Origin: Streptomyces sp. SKN60
GTDB taxonomy: Bacteria > Actinomycetota > Actinomycetes > Streptomycetales > Streptomycetaceae
DNA: 64,000 nucleotides
Assembly: GCF_026236535.1 (NCBI RefSeq)
Contig: NZ_JAHTMW010000008.1
Location: forward strand, 62,001 to 126,000
Reading direction: 5' to 3'
Shown in pieces: positions 50,389 through 58,532 of the stretch. Made by a program: the position numbers and the translations under genes. Under the pieces are notes generated by a model that was not told where the DNA came from, made no database searches, and saw only the letters and a list, made by a program, of their open reading frames with translations. Numbering within the stretch: the first letter of the stretch is position 1; each line of letters starts with the position of its first letter.

Positions 50389-52845
50389 TCAGGCCGTCGG
50401 GCCGGCCACCACCTCGACCGGCTTCGCCAGCGGCGTGCCCGAGCCGTCGCGGCGCGGGTCCGGCTCCGGGAGCTCGGACGGGGTGCCGTTCTGCTGGGCG
50501 GCGCGGGCCGGGGTGGCGCCCGCCCAGGCGAAGACCAGCAGGTCCTCGCCCTTCAGGAAGCGCTGGCAGCGCACACCGCCGGTGGCGCGGCCCTTGCGCG
50601 GGTACTGGTCGAACGGGGTCAGCTTCGCCGAGGAACCGGTCTCGGCGTCCAGCGTGCCGGTCGAGCCCGCCACCGTGAACACCACCGCCTCCGCGGCCGG
50701 GTCCACCGCCGTGAAGGACAGCACCTCGGCGCCGGCCGCCAGCTTGATGCCGGCCATGCCGCCCGCCGGACGGCCCTGCGGCCGCACCTGGGAGGCCTGG
50801 TAGCGCAGCAGCTGGGCGTCGGAGGTGATGAAGACCAGGTCCTCGTCACCGGTGCGCAGCTCGGTCGCGCCGACGATACGGTCGCCGTCCTTGAGGGTGA
50901 TGACCTCCAGCTCGTCCTTGTTCGCCGGGTAGTCCGGCACGACCCGCTTGACCACGCCCTGCAGGGTGCCGAGGGCGAGGCCCGGCGACTCCTCGTCGAG
51001 GGTGGTCAGGCACAGCACCGTCTCGTCCGCCTCCAGGGAGACGAACTCCGCGAGCGGCGCCCCGCCCGCCAGGTTCGGCGCGGCGGCCGTGTCGGGCAGC
51101 TGAGGGAGGTCGATCACGGCGACCCGCAGCAGCCGGCCGGCCGAGGTCACCACGCCGATGTCGCCGCGCTGGGTGGCCGCCACCGAGGAGACGATCACGT
51201 CGTGCTTGGCCCGCTTGCCGTCGTGCACGGCCGGCACCGTCTCCGTCACCGTACGGGCCAGCAGGCCGGTGGAGGAGAGCAGCACCCGGCACGGGTCGTC
51301 CGCGACCTCCAGGGACGTGGCCGCGACCGGCGCGCCCGCCGACTCGAGCAGGACCGTGCGCCGGTCGGTGCCGAACTTCTTCGCGACGGCCGCGAGCTCC
51401 GCCGACACCAGCTTGCGCAGCTCGGCGTCGGACTCCAGGATCCCGGTCAGCTCGTCGATCTCGCCGGTGAGCCGGTCGCGCTCGGTCTCCAGCTCGATGC
51501 GGTCGAACTTGGTGAGCCGGCGCAGCGGGGTGTCCAGGATGTACTGCGTCTGGATCTCGCTCAGCGAGAAGCGCTCCATGAGGCGCGCCTTGGCCTCCGC
51601 GGAGTTCTCGCTCTCCCGGATCAGCCGGATGACCTCGTCGATGTCGAGCAGCGCGACGAGCAGGCCCTCCACCAGGTGGAGCCGGTCGCGCTTCTTGCCG
51701 CGGCGGAACTCGGAGCGGCGCCGCACGACCTCGAAGCGGTGGTCGAGATAGACCTCCAGGAGCTCCTTGAGGCCGAGGGTGAGCGGCTGGCCGTCGACCA
51801 GCGCCACGTTGTTGATGCCGAAGGACTCCTCCATCGGCGTCAGCTTGTAGAGCTGCTCCAGGACGGCTTCCGGCACGAAGCCGTTCTTGACCTCGATGAC
51901 CAGGCGCAGGCCGTGGGCGCGGTCGGTGAGGTCCTTGACGTCGGCGATGCCCTGCAGCTTCTTGGAGCCGACCAGGTCCTTGATCTTGGAGATGACCTTC
52001 TCGGGGCCGACCGTGAAGGGCAGTTCGGTGACGACGATGCCCTTGCGGCGGGCCGTCACCGTCTCGATCGTGGTGGTCGCGCGGATCTTGAAGGTGCCGC
52101 GGCCCGACTCGTAGGCGTCCTTGATGCCGGACAGGCCGACGATCCGGCCGCCGGTCGGCAGGTCCGGGCCGGGCACGAAGCGCATCAGCGCTTCCAGGTC
52201 CGCGTTCGGGTAGCGGATCAGGTGCCGGGCGGCCGCGACGACCTCGCCCAGGTTGTGCGGGGGCATGTTGGTCGCCATGCCGACCGCGATTCCGGACGCG
52301 CCGTTGACCAGCAGGTTCGGATACGCGGCGGGGAGCGCGACCGGCTCCTGCTCCTGGCCGTCGTAGTTCGGCGCGAAGTCGACGGTGTCCTCGTCGATGG
52401 ACTCCGTCATGAGCAGCGCCGCCGGCGCCATCTTCGACTCCGTGTACCGCATGGCGGCCGGCGGGTCGTCGTTGCCGAGCGAGCCGAAGTTGCCGTGGCC
52501 GTCGACCAGCGGCACCCGCATGGAGAACGGCTGCGCCATGCGCACCATCGCGTCGTAGATGGACGCGTCGCCGTGCGGGTGCAGCTTGCCCATGACCTCG
52601 CCGACGACGCGGGCGCACTTGACGAAGCCCCGGTCGGGCCGCAGGCCCATCTCGTTCATCTGGTAGACGATGCGCCGCTGCACCGGCTTCATGCCGTCGC
52701 GGGCGTCGGGCAGCGCACGCGAATAGATCACCGAGTACGCGTACTCGAGGAAGGAGCCCTGCATCTCGTCAACGACGTCGATGTCGAGGATTCGCTCCTC
52801 GAACGCGTCGTCCGGCGGCGGTGTCTTCGTGCTGCGGCGGGCCAT
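50389..52845 (-). CDS. parC: DNA topoisomerase IV subunit A
   Basis: 818 aa, the DNA-cleaving subunit partnering ParE. Winged-helix and active-site segment: [36 protein letters not shown], catalytic Tyr in [10 protein letters not shown] (about residue 132). The C-terminal half has six-bladed-propeller-like repeats. No GyrA-box QRRGGKG is evident, supporting ParC rather than GyrA. ATG 52845, with AAGGAG 11 nt upstream, a little far; no better start seen. Divergent from the M16 peptidase operon. Confidence 0.9.
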   Translation of the reverse strand: MARRSTKTPPPDDAFEERILDIDVVDEMQGSFLEYAYSVIYSRALPDARDGMKPVQRRIVYQMNEMGLRPDRGFVKCARVVGEVMGKLHPHGDASIYDAMVRMAQPFSMRVPLVDGHGNFGSLGNDDPPAAMRYTESKMAPAALLMTESIDEDTVDFAPNYDGQEQEPVALPAAYPNLLVNGASGIAVGMATNMPPHNLGEVVAAARHLIRYPNADLEALMRFVPGPDLPTGGRIVGLSGIKDAYESGRGTFKIRATTTIETVTARRKGIVVTELPFTVGPEKVISKIKDLVGSKKLQGIADVKDLTDRAHGLRLVIEVKNGFVPEAVLEQLYKLTPMEESFGINNVALVDGQPLTLGLKELLEVYLDHRFEVVRRRSEFRRGKKRDRLHLVEGLLVALLDIDEVIRLIRESENSAEAKARLMERFSLSEIQTQYILDTPLRRLTKFDRIELETERDRLTGEIDELTGILESDAELRKLVSAELAAVAKKFGTDRRTVLLESAGAPVAATSLEVADDPCRVLLSSTGLLARTVTETVPAVHDGKRAKHDVIVSSVAATQRGDIGVVTSAGRLLRVAVIDLPQLPDTAAAPNLAGGAPLAEFVSLEADETVLCLTTLDEESPGLALGTLQGVVKRVVPDYPANKDELEVITLKDGDRIVGATELRTGDEDLVFITSDAQLLRYQASQVRPQGRPAGGMAGIKLAAGAEVLSFTAVDPAAEAVVFTVAGSTGTLDAETGSSAKLTPFDQYPRKGRATGGVRCQRFLKGEDLLVFAWAGATPARAAQQNGTPSELPEPDPRRDGSGTPLAKPVEVVAGPTA

Positions 52846-53004
52846 CGCGGCTGCGGCTCCTTCACCAACAAGGTTGATCTGACGCGGACCATTGTGGACC
52901 GTGGCACCGACAACGCCGACCGCGACCCGGAAGAGGGACATCCGGGAGGGCCGGGAACTTCGCCAGGTGTCGGCGCGCTTGCATACAGTGGCAGGACTTT
53001 TTCC

Positions 53005-53016
53005 CGATCGCGATCG
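53005..53016. repeat. CGATCG tandem palindrome
   Basis: CGATCG occurs twice in a row, a perfect 12-bp palindrome, 10 bp before the ATG of the M16 gene and after a possible -10 TACAGT (52984-52989). It may be an operator or only a chance run. Confidence 0.5.
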
Positions 53017-53026
53017 AAGGGGACAC

Positions 53027-54379
53027 ATGCCCATGGGTCACACGGCTGCGGCCGAGGCCGGCTCCGGCGGCCTGACAGCGACCGAGCACCGGCTGGCCAA
53101 CGGCCTGCGCGTGGTGCTGTCGGAGGACCACCTGACCCCGGTCGCCGCGGTCTGCCTCTGGTACGACGTCGGCTCCCGGCACGAGATCAAGGGCCGCACC
53201 GGTCTCGCCCACCTCTTCGAGCACCTGATGTTCCAGGGCTCGAAGCAGGTCCACGGCAACGGCCACTTCGAGCTGGTGCAGGGCGCGGGCGGCTCGCTCA
53301 ACGGCACCACGAGCTTCGAGCGCACCAACTACTTCGAGACGATGCCCGCCCACCAGCTGGAGCTCGCGCTCTGGCTGGAGGCCGACCGGATGGGCTCGCT
53401 GCTCGCCGCCCTGGACGACGAGTCCATGGAGAACCAGCGGGACGTCGTCAAGAACGAGCGCCGCCAGCGCTACGACAACGTGCCGTACGGCACCGCGTTC
53501 GAGCGGCTCACCGCCCTCGCGTACCCGGACGGACACCCGTACCATCACACCCCGATCGGCTCGATGGCCGACCTGGATGCGGCCACCCTGGAAGACGCGC
53601 GGAACTTCTTCCGCACGTACTACGCGCCGAACAACGCGGTCCTCTCGGTCGTCGGCGACATCGACCCCGAGCAGACCCTCGCCTGGGTGGAGAAGTACTT
53701 CGGCTCCATCCCCGGCCACGACGGCAAGCCCGAGCCGCGCGACGGCTCGCTGCCCGAGGTCATCGGCGGGCAGCTGCGGGAGGTCGTCGAGGAGGAGGTC
53801 CCGGCCCGTGCGCTGATGGCCGCCTACCGGCTGCCGCACGACGGCACGCGCGCGTGCGACGCTGCCGACCTCGCCCTGACCGTGCTCGGCGGCGGCGAGT
53901 CCTCCCGGCTGCACAACCGGCTGGTCCGCCGCGACCGCACGGCCGTCGCCGCCGGCTTCGGCCTGCTGCGCCTGGCCGGCGCGCCCTCGCTCGGCTGGCT
54001 GGACGTCAAGACCTCCGGCGGCGTCGAGGTCCCGCAGATCGAGACCGCCGTCGACGAGGAGCTGGCCCGGTTCGCGGCCGAGGGCCCGACCGCCGAGGAG
54101 ATGGAGCGCGCCCAGGCCCAGCTGGAGCGCGAGTGGCTGGACCGGCTCGGCACCGTCGCCGGCCGCGCCGACGAACTCTGCCGCTACGCGGTGCTGTTCG
54201 GCGACCCGCAGCTGGCCCTGACCGCCGTCGACCGGGTCCTCGACATCACCGCCGACGAGGTCCGCGAGGTGGCCGCCGCCCAGCTGCGGCCCGACAACCG
54301 CGCCGTGCTCGTCTACGAGCCGGTCGGCGGCACGGCCGAGGAGACCGACAGCGACGAGGAAGAGGGAGCGGACCAGTGA
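53027..54379 (+). CDS. M16 zinc metalloprotease (catalytic subunit)
   Basis: 450 aa pitrilysin/MPP-beta-like peptidase. The inverted zinc motif HLFEH in GLAHLFEHLMFQGS (about residue 60-72) with Glu in the helix about 76 residues on (ENQRDVVKNERRQRY) is intact. ATG 53027 preceded by AAGGGG. Its stop overlaps the next gene by GTGA, so the two products probably form a heterodimer as in other actinobacterial M16 pairs. No signal peptide; cytoplasmic. Confidence 0.93.
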   Translation: MPMGHTAAAEAGSGGLTATEHRLANGLRVVLSEDHLTPVAAVCLWYDVGSRHEIKGRTGLAHLFEHLMFQGSKQVHGNGHFELVQGAGGSLNGTTSFERTNYFETMPAHQLELALWLEADRMGSLLAALDDESMENQRDVVKNERRQRYDNVPYGTAFERLTALAYPDGHPYHHTPIGSMADLDAATLEDARNFFRTYYAPNNAVLSVVGDIDPEQTLAWVEKYFGSIPGHDGKPEPRDGSLPEVIGGQLREVVEEEVPARALMAAYRLPHDGTRACDAADLALTVLGGGESSRLHNRLVRRDRTAVAAGFGLLRLAGAPSLGWLDVKTSGGVEVPQIETAVDEELARFAAEGPTAEEMERAQAQLEREWLDRLGTVAGRADELCRYAVLFGDPQLALTAVDRVLDITADEVREVAAAQLRPDNRAVLVYEPVGGTAEETDSDEEEGADQ

Positions 54380-55773
54380 CCGACGCTGCCGCGTCTTTGA
54401 CGAGCATGACCTTCCACCCGCAGCCGCAGGCCGGCGAGGCCAAGCCCTGGGCCTTCCCGGCCCCGGAGCGCGGCGCGCTCGACAACGGGCTCACGGTGCT
54501 GCGCTGCCACCGCCCCGGCCAGCAGGTGGTGGCCGTCGAGATCTTCCTCGACGCGCCGCTGGACGCCGAGCCCGAGGGCCTCGACGGCGTCGCCACCATC
54601 ATGGCCCGGGCCCTGTCCGAGGGCACCGACCAGCACACCGCCGAGGAGTTCGCCGCCGAGCTGGAGCGCTGCGGCGCCACCCTCGACGCGGCCGCCGACC
54701 ACCCGGGCGTACGGGTCTCCCTGGAGGTCCCGGTCTCCCGGCTGCCCAAGGCGCTCGGCCTGCTCTCCGAGGCCCTGATCGCCCCGGCGTTCGTCGAGAC
54801 CGAGGTCGAGCGCCTGGTGCGCAACCGCCTCGACGAGATCCCGCACGAGACGGCCAGCCCGGCCCGCCGCGCCGCCAAGCAGCTCTCCAAGGAGCTGTTC
54901 CCGGCCGCCTCGCGGATGTCCCGGCCGCGCCAGGGCACCGAGGAGACCGTCGCCGCGATCGACGCCGCCGCCGTCCGCGCCTTCTACGACGCGCACGTCC
55001 GCCCGGCCGCCGCCACCGCCGTCGTGGTCGGCGACCTCACCGGCGTCGACCTGGACCAGGTGCTCGCCGACACCCTCGGCGCCTGGAGCGGCAAGCCCGC
55101 CGCCCCGCGCCCGATGCCGCCGGTCACCGCCGACGACACCGGACGGGTCGTCATCGTGGACCGGCCGGGCGCCGTCCAGACGCAGCTGCTCATCGGCCGC
55201 GTCGGCGCCGACCGCCACGACAGCGTCTGGGCGGCCCAGGTGCTCGGCACGTACTGCCTCGGCGGCACCCTCACCTCCCGCCTGGACCGCGTCCTGCGCG
55301 AGGAGAAGGGATACACCTACGGCGTGCGGGCGTTCGGCCAGGTGCTGCGCTCCGACGGCGAGGGCAACGGCGCGTCGATGCTCGCCATCAGCGGCTCGGT
55401 CGACACCCCCAACACCGGTCCGGCCCTCGACGACCTGTGGAAGGTGCTGCGCACCCTCGCCGCCGAAGGCCTGACGGACGCGGAGCGCGACGTCGCCGTG
55501 CAGAACCTGGTGGGCGTGGCCCCGCTGAAGTACGAGACGGCCGCCTCCGTCGCCGGGACGCTCGCCGACCAGGTCGAGCAGCACCTCCCGGACGACTACC
55601 AGGCGCACCTGTACGCGCGCCTCGCCGCCACGGGCACCGTGGAGGCGACCGCCGCGGTGGTCAACGCCTTCCCGGTGGACCGGCTGGTGACCGTGCTCGT
55701 CGGCGACGCGGCGCAGATCGCGGAGCCGGTGCGGGCCCTCGGCATCGGTGAAGTGAGCGTCGTCACCGGCTGA
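54376..55773 (+). CDS. M16 family protein (non-catalytic partner)
   Basis: 465 aa. Same fold as its neighbour but the HxxEH motif is missing in the N-terminal domain (EIFLDAPLDAEPEGLDGVA stands in its place). The C-terminal Arg-Tyr substrate-binding pair is recognisable in LREEKGYTYGVRAF. This is the alpha-MPP-like or non-catalytic subunit arrangement. GTG 54376 overlaps the preceding TGA. A strong terminator follows. Confidence 0.9.
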   Translation: MTDAAASLTSMTFHPQPQAGEAKPWAFPAPERGALDNGLTVLRCHRPGQQVVAVEIFLDAPLDAEPEGLDGVATIMARALSEGTDQHTAEEFAAELERCGATLDAAADHPGVRVSLEVPVSRLPKALGLLSEALIAPAFVETEVERLVRNRLDEIPHETASPARRAAKQLSKELFPAASRMSRPRQGTEETVAAIDAAAVRAFYDAHVRPAAATAVVVGDLTGVDLDQVLADTLGAWSGKPAAPRPMPPVTADDTGRVVIVDRPGAVQTQLLIGRVGADRHDSVWAAQVLGTYCLGGTLTSRLDRVLREEKGYTYGVRAFGQVLRSDGEGNGASMLAISGSVDTPNTGPALDDLWKVLRTLAAEGLTDAERDVAVQNLVGVAPLKYETAASVAGTLADQVEQHLPDDYQAHLYARLAATGTVEATAAVVNAFPVDRLVTVLVGDAAQIAEPVRALGIGEVSVVTG

Positions 55774-55832
55774 TTGAGGCGCTGTCACCGGCTGCCCACC
55801 AGCTGCACCGGGCTGCCTGAGACGCCGTCACG

Positions 55833-55862
55833 GGACCCCGGCGACCTGGTTCGCCGGGGTCC
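55833..55862 (+). terminator. M16 operon terminator
   Basis: Perfect 12-bp stem GGACCCCGGCGA/TCGCCGGGGTCC with a 6-nt loop, 60 bp after the stop. Confidence 0.85.
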
Positions 55863-55934
55863 TCCCGTATGTCCGTATTACTGTCGTGTGTTGGTGAATG
55901 CCCTGTGGCATGTCTTACAAAAACCCGTGTCCGT

Positions 55935-55964
55935 TTGGTTATTGAAAGACGATCGGCCTAGCGT
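55935..55964 (+). promoter_or_regulatory. Possible promoter of the riboswitch transcript
   Basis: TTGGTT (55935-55940) and TAGCGT (55959-55964) separated by 18 bp in a locally AT-rich stretch, about 50 nt before the aptamer. Confidence 0.5.
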
Positions 55965-56014
55965 CGATGCGGCTGTCCGGCCACCGCTCGACGCCGCATC
56001 CGCGGCAACGGACA

Positions 56015-56172
56015 GTCATCGCCGAGTCCCCGCAAGGCGCGAGCCTGGGGAGCCGGGGACCCACACGCAGTCCCTGGGGTGAATCGGACGCCTTCGCTCC
56101 GCGCGGAGGGGCCCGTAGGAGACCTTCCTGCTCCGAACCCGTCAGCTAACCCGGTAGGCGAGAGGGAAGGAA
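56015..56172 (+). ncRNA. c-di-AMP riboswitch (ydaO-yuaA type)
   Basis: The long leader before the M23 gene carries the conserved blocks of the ydaO/yuaA class: ATCGCCGAGTCC, GGAGCCGGGGACCCA, CTGGGGTGAATC, and CCGAACCCGTCAGCTAACC followed by GGTAGGCGAGAGGGAAGG. This class binds cyclic di-AMP and usually turns genes off. In Streptomyces such riboswitches precede cell-wall hydrolase genes (for example rpfA). The aptamer ends about 15 nt before the start codon, so it could also control ribosome access. Confidence 0.9.
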
Positions 56173-56187
56173 AGGATCAGCCACTAC

Positions 56188-56958
56188 ATGGCGTTCACCC
56201 GTGCCACCGGGAAGCACCGTGCCCCGAGCCGGCTGGCGCGCCGCAGCGCCGGCTTCGCCGGCGTCGCGACACTCGCCACCACCGGTGTCATCGGCACCCT
56301 GGCCTCCCCGGCGCTCGCCGCCGACACGGAAGGCGCCTCCCCGGAGGACACCGGCCTCACCCAGGTCGTCCTCGACGAGTCCCTCACCGATCGGGTCGAC
56401 GAGCAGGCCGCCGCCCAGGAGAAGGCCGCCGCCGAGGAGGCCGCCCGCGTCCGCGCCGCCGCCGAGGCCAAGCGCAAGGCCGAGGCCCGCGCCAAGGAGA
56501 TCCGCGAGGCCAAGGAGCGCGCCGCCCGCGAGGCCGAGCGCAAGCGCCTCGCCTCCTTCCAGCTCCCCGTGGCCGGCTCGTACGTGAGCACCGGCTACAA
56601 GACCGGCGGCTCGCTCTGGTCCTCCGGCAGCCACTCCGGCATCGACTTCCACGCCGCCTACGGCACCAAGGTCGTCTCCGTCGGCTCCGGCACCGTTGTC
56701 GAGGCCGGCTGGGGCGGCGCGTACGGCAACAACATCGTGATCCGGATGAACGACGGCACGTACACCCAGTACGGCCACCTCTCCGCCCTCACCGTCTCCG
56801 TCGGCGAGAAGGTCACCCCGGGCGAGCAGATCGGCATCTCCGGCTCCTCCGGCAACTCCACCGGCCCGCACCTCCACTTCGAGGCGCGCACCACCGCGGA
56901 GTACGGCTCCGACATCAACCCGATCAGCTACCTCCGCGCCCGCGGCGTGAACGTCTGA
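56188..56958 (+). CDS. Secreted M23 peptidase under c-di-AMP riboswitch
   Basis: 256 aa. Signal peptide at residues 1-44 (cleaved near SPALAA), an Ala/Glu/Lys-rich coiled coil (about 72-125), then a LytM/M23 domain (about 130-250). Zinc ligands: His and Asp in SHSGIDFHAAYG and His in GPHLHFEA, so it is likely catalytically active. It should cut peptidoglycan stem peptides during growth or germination. ATG follows a GGAAGGAAAGG site in the 3' end of the riboswitch. A T-rich terminator follows. Confidence 0.94.
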   Translation: MAFTRATGKHRAPSRLARRSAGFAGVATLATTGVIGTLASPALAADTEGASPEDTGLTQVVLDESLTDRVDEQAAAQEKAAAEEAARVRAAAEAKRKAEARAKEIREAKERAAREAERKRLASFQLPVAGSYVSTGYKTGGSLWSSGSHSGIDFHAAYGTKVVSVGSGTVVEAGWGGAYGNNIVIRMNDGTYTQYGHLSALTVSVGEKVTPGEQIGISGSSGNSTGPHLHFEARTTAEYGSDINPISYLRARGVNV

Positions 56959-56969
56959 CGGTCGCGACC

Positions 56970-57016
56970 GGCGAAAAGCCCACATCCGGTGTAAAGCCCG
57001 CATCCGGCGAAAAGCC
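56970..57016 (+). repeat. Three 18-bp-spaced repeats after the M23 gene
   Basis: GGCGAAAAGCC, GGTGTAAAGCC and GGCGAAAAGCC start at 56970, 56988 and 57006, exactly 18 bp apart. They include ATCC between copies. They directly precede the terminator and may be a slippage product of it. Confidence 0.7.
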
Positions 57017-57044
57017 TCGGCTCGAAACGAGCCGGGGCTTTTTT
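57010..57044 (+). terminator. Intrinsic terminator of the M23 gene
   Basis: AAAAGCC-T-CGGCTCG/CGAGCCG-G-GGCTTTTTT: stem with one wobble and a run of six T, an unusually classical Rho-independent terminator for this genome. Confidence 0.9.
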
Positions 57045-57075
57045 GCGTCCCTTTCCCATGGGTGCCGTCGGAAAT

Positions 57076-57103
57076 TCCGGCGTCCTGCAATAGAGTCGCC
57101 GGA
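57076..57103. promoter_or_regulatory. Inverted repeat around the gntR -10
   Basis: Arms TCCGGCG (57076-57082) and CGCCGGA (57097-57103) flank TAGAGT (57091-57096), a good -10. Self-control by the GntR protein is plausible. Confidence 0.5.
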
Positions 57104-57150
57104 CAGGCGGTGCTCGACGGCTGTCGCGCGGCGGAAAACGGAGGTCGGAC

Positions 57151-57834
57151 ATGCGCATTCCCGCGCATTCGGTATGCACGGCGATCCGGGACGACATCGT
57201 CTCCGGGGTGTACGCGCGGGGCGCCCGGCTGACGGAGGAACAGCTGGCCCGCCGCTACGGCGTCTCCCGCGTCCCGGTCCGCGAGGCCCTGCGCACCCTG
57301 GAGTCCGAGGGCTTCGTGGTGACCCGCCGGCACGCCGGCGCCCAGGTCGCCGAGCCCGGCGAGCAGGAGGCCGCCGACCTGCTCGACATGCGCTCCCTGC
57401 TCGAGCCGCTGGGCGCCGCCCGGGCCGCCCAGCGGCGCACCGAGGCCCACCTCAAGGTGCTGCGCGGCCTGGTCAGGCTCGGGCAGGAGCGGGCCAGGAG
57501 CGGGCGCGGCGAGGATCTGGCGGCGCTCGACGGCTGGTTCCACGAGACGCTGGCGCAGGCCTCCGGCAGCCCGCCGCTCACCGCGCTGCTCACCCAGCTG
57601 CGGCACAAGATCGCCTGGATGTACGCGGTCGATCCGGCCGAGCGGCCCGCCGAGACCTGGGCCGAGCACGGCGCGATCGTCGACGCGGTGGCCCGCCGGG
57701 ACGCCGAGCGGGCCCGGGCGCTGACCGCGCTGCACGTGGAGCGGGCCCTGCCGCGGCACCGCCCGAAACAGGGGGACCGGTCGCGGGTGAGGGTTTCGCA
57801 ACATGCCGTACACAGTGCGGGACCGCGGAATTAA
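57151..57834 (+). CDS. GntR-family regulator (FadR-like)
   Basis: 227 aa. Winged helix at residues 5-70 (EEQLARRYGVSRVPVREALRTLESEGFV), FCD domain after about 80 with Asp/His metal residues (LDMRSLLEPLG, DGWFHETL, EHGAIVDAV). ATG 57151 with GGAGG upstream. The C-terminal tail of 25 residues is basic and lacks the FCD pattern. Its promoter contains TAGAGT (57091-57096) flanked by TCCGGCG/CGCCGGA. Ligand unknown. No metabolic operon is adjacent. Confidence 0.9.
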   Translation: MRIPAHSVCTAIRDDIVSGVYARGARLTEEQLARRYGVSRVPVREALRTLESEGFVVTRRHAGAQVAEPGEQEAADLLDMRSLLEPLGAARAAQRRTEAHLKVLRGLVRLGQERARSGRGEDLAALDGWFHETLAQASGSPPLTALLTQLRHKIAWMYAVDPAERPAETWAEHGAIVDAVARRDAERARALTALHVERALPRHRPKQGDRSRVRVSQHAVHSAGPRN

Positions 57835-57978
57835 CACGGGCACCGTATACAAAGAGAAGGGAATTCCAGAGGGATTTTCGCGCTGCCCGGAAAGCGGATA
57901 ACCCGCGCCCGTGCCGGCGTCGGCGGTGCCGCATCGCAGCGGAATTTCCCGGGAGTATTTCCCGAGGTCCCGGGAAAA

Positions 57979-58024
57979 GCGAACGGCCGCGTCCGCCGGG
58001 AGTACCGGGGACGCGGCCGTTCGC
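57979..58024 (-). terminator. ptsH terminator
   Basis: Perfect 16-bp stem (GCGAACGGCCGCGTCC / GGACGCGGCCGTTCGC) with a 14-nt loop, 49 bp after the ptsH stop; it also faces the gntR gene. Confidence 0.85.
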
Positions 58025-58073
58025 GCGAGCCGTCGTCGGGGAGGTGACGGAGAGGCGGCCGGGAGGCGGTGGG

Positions 58074-58355
58074 TCAGACCGTCTCGGGGAGCTCGTCCAG
58101 GCCCTCGGCGACCAGTCGCGCGAGGCGGTCGAGCGCGACCTCGGCGCCGTCGGCGTCCGAAGCGAGCACGATCTCCTCGCCGCCCTGCGCACCCAGGCCG
58201 AGCACCGCGAGCATGGAGGCGGCGTTGACCGGGTTGCCGTCGGCCTTGGCGATCGTCACGGGGACGCCGGAGGCCGTGGCGGCACGGACGAAGATGGAGG
58301 CGGGGCGGGCGTGCAGGCCCTCGGCCCACCCGACGTTGACGCGGCGCTCAGCCAT
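58074..58355 (-). CDS. ptsH: HPr phosphocarrier protein
   Basis: 93 aa, phosphocarrier of the sugar phosphotransferase system. The phospho-His is in EGLHARPA (His16). The region around residues 46-50 is NAASMLAVLGL, with Ser48 in the place of the regulatory Ser46 of Gram-positive HPr. ATG 58355 with AGGGC upstream (weak). It is isolated from ptsI (enzyme I), as is usual in Streptomyces. Confidence 0.95.
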   Translation of the reverse strand: MAERRVNVGWAEGLHARPASIFVRAATASGVPVTIAKADGNPVNAASMLAVLGLGAQGGEEIVLASDADGAEVALDRLARLVAEGLDELPETV

Positions 58356-58532
58356 GGTGGTAGCCCTTCAACTTTCAGCGGTTGTCTAGACCAGTCTCTC
58401 ACGGGTGGCGGCGTGCTCCCGTACCGACCTTCGGCCCCGGCCGGACGGCCGTTCGGCCTTCCCTACCTTGCCCGGCGCCCCAGGGCCGCGCGACCCGTGC
58501 CACTGTCCGACCTCAGCCGTAGGCTGAGCCCC

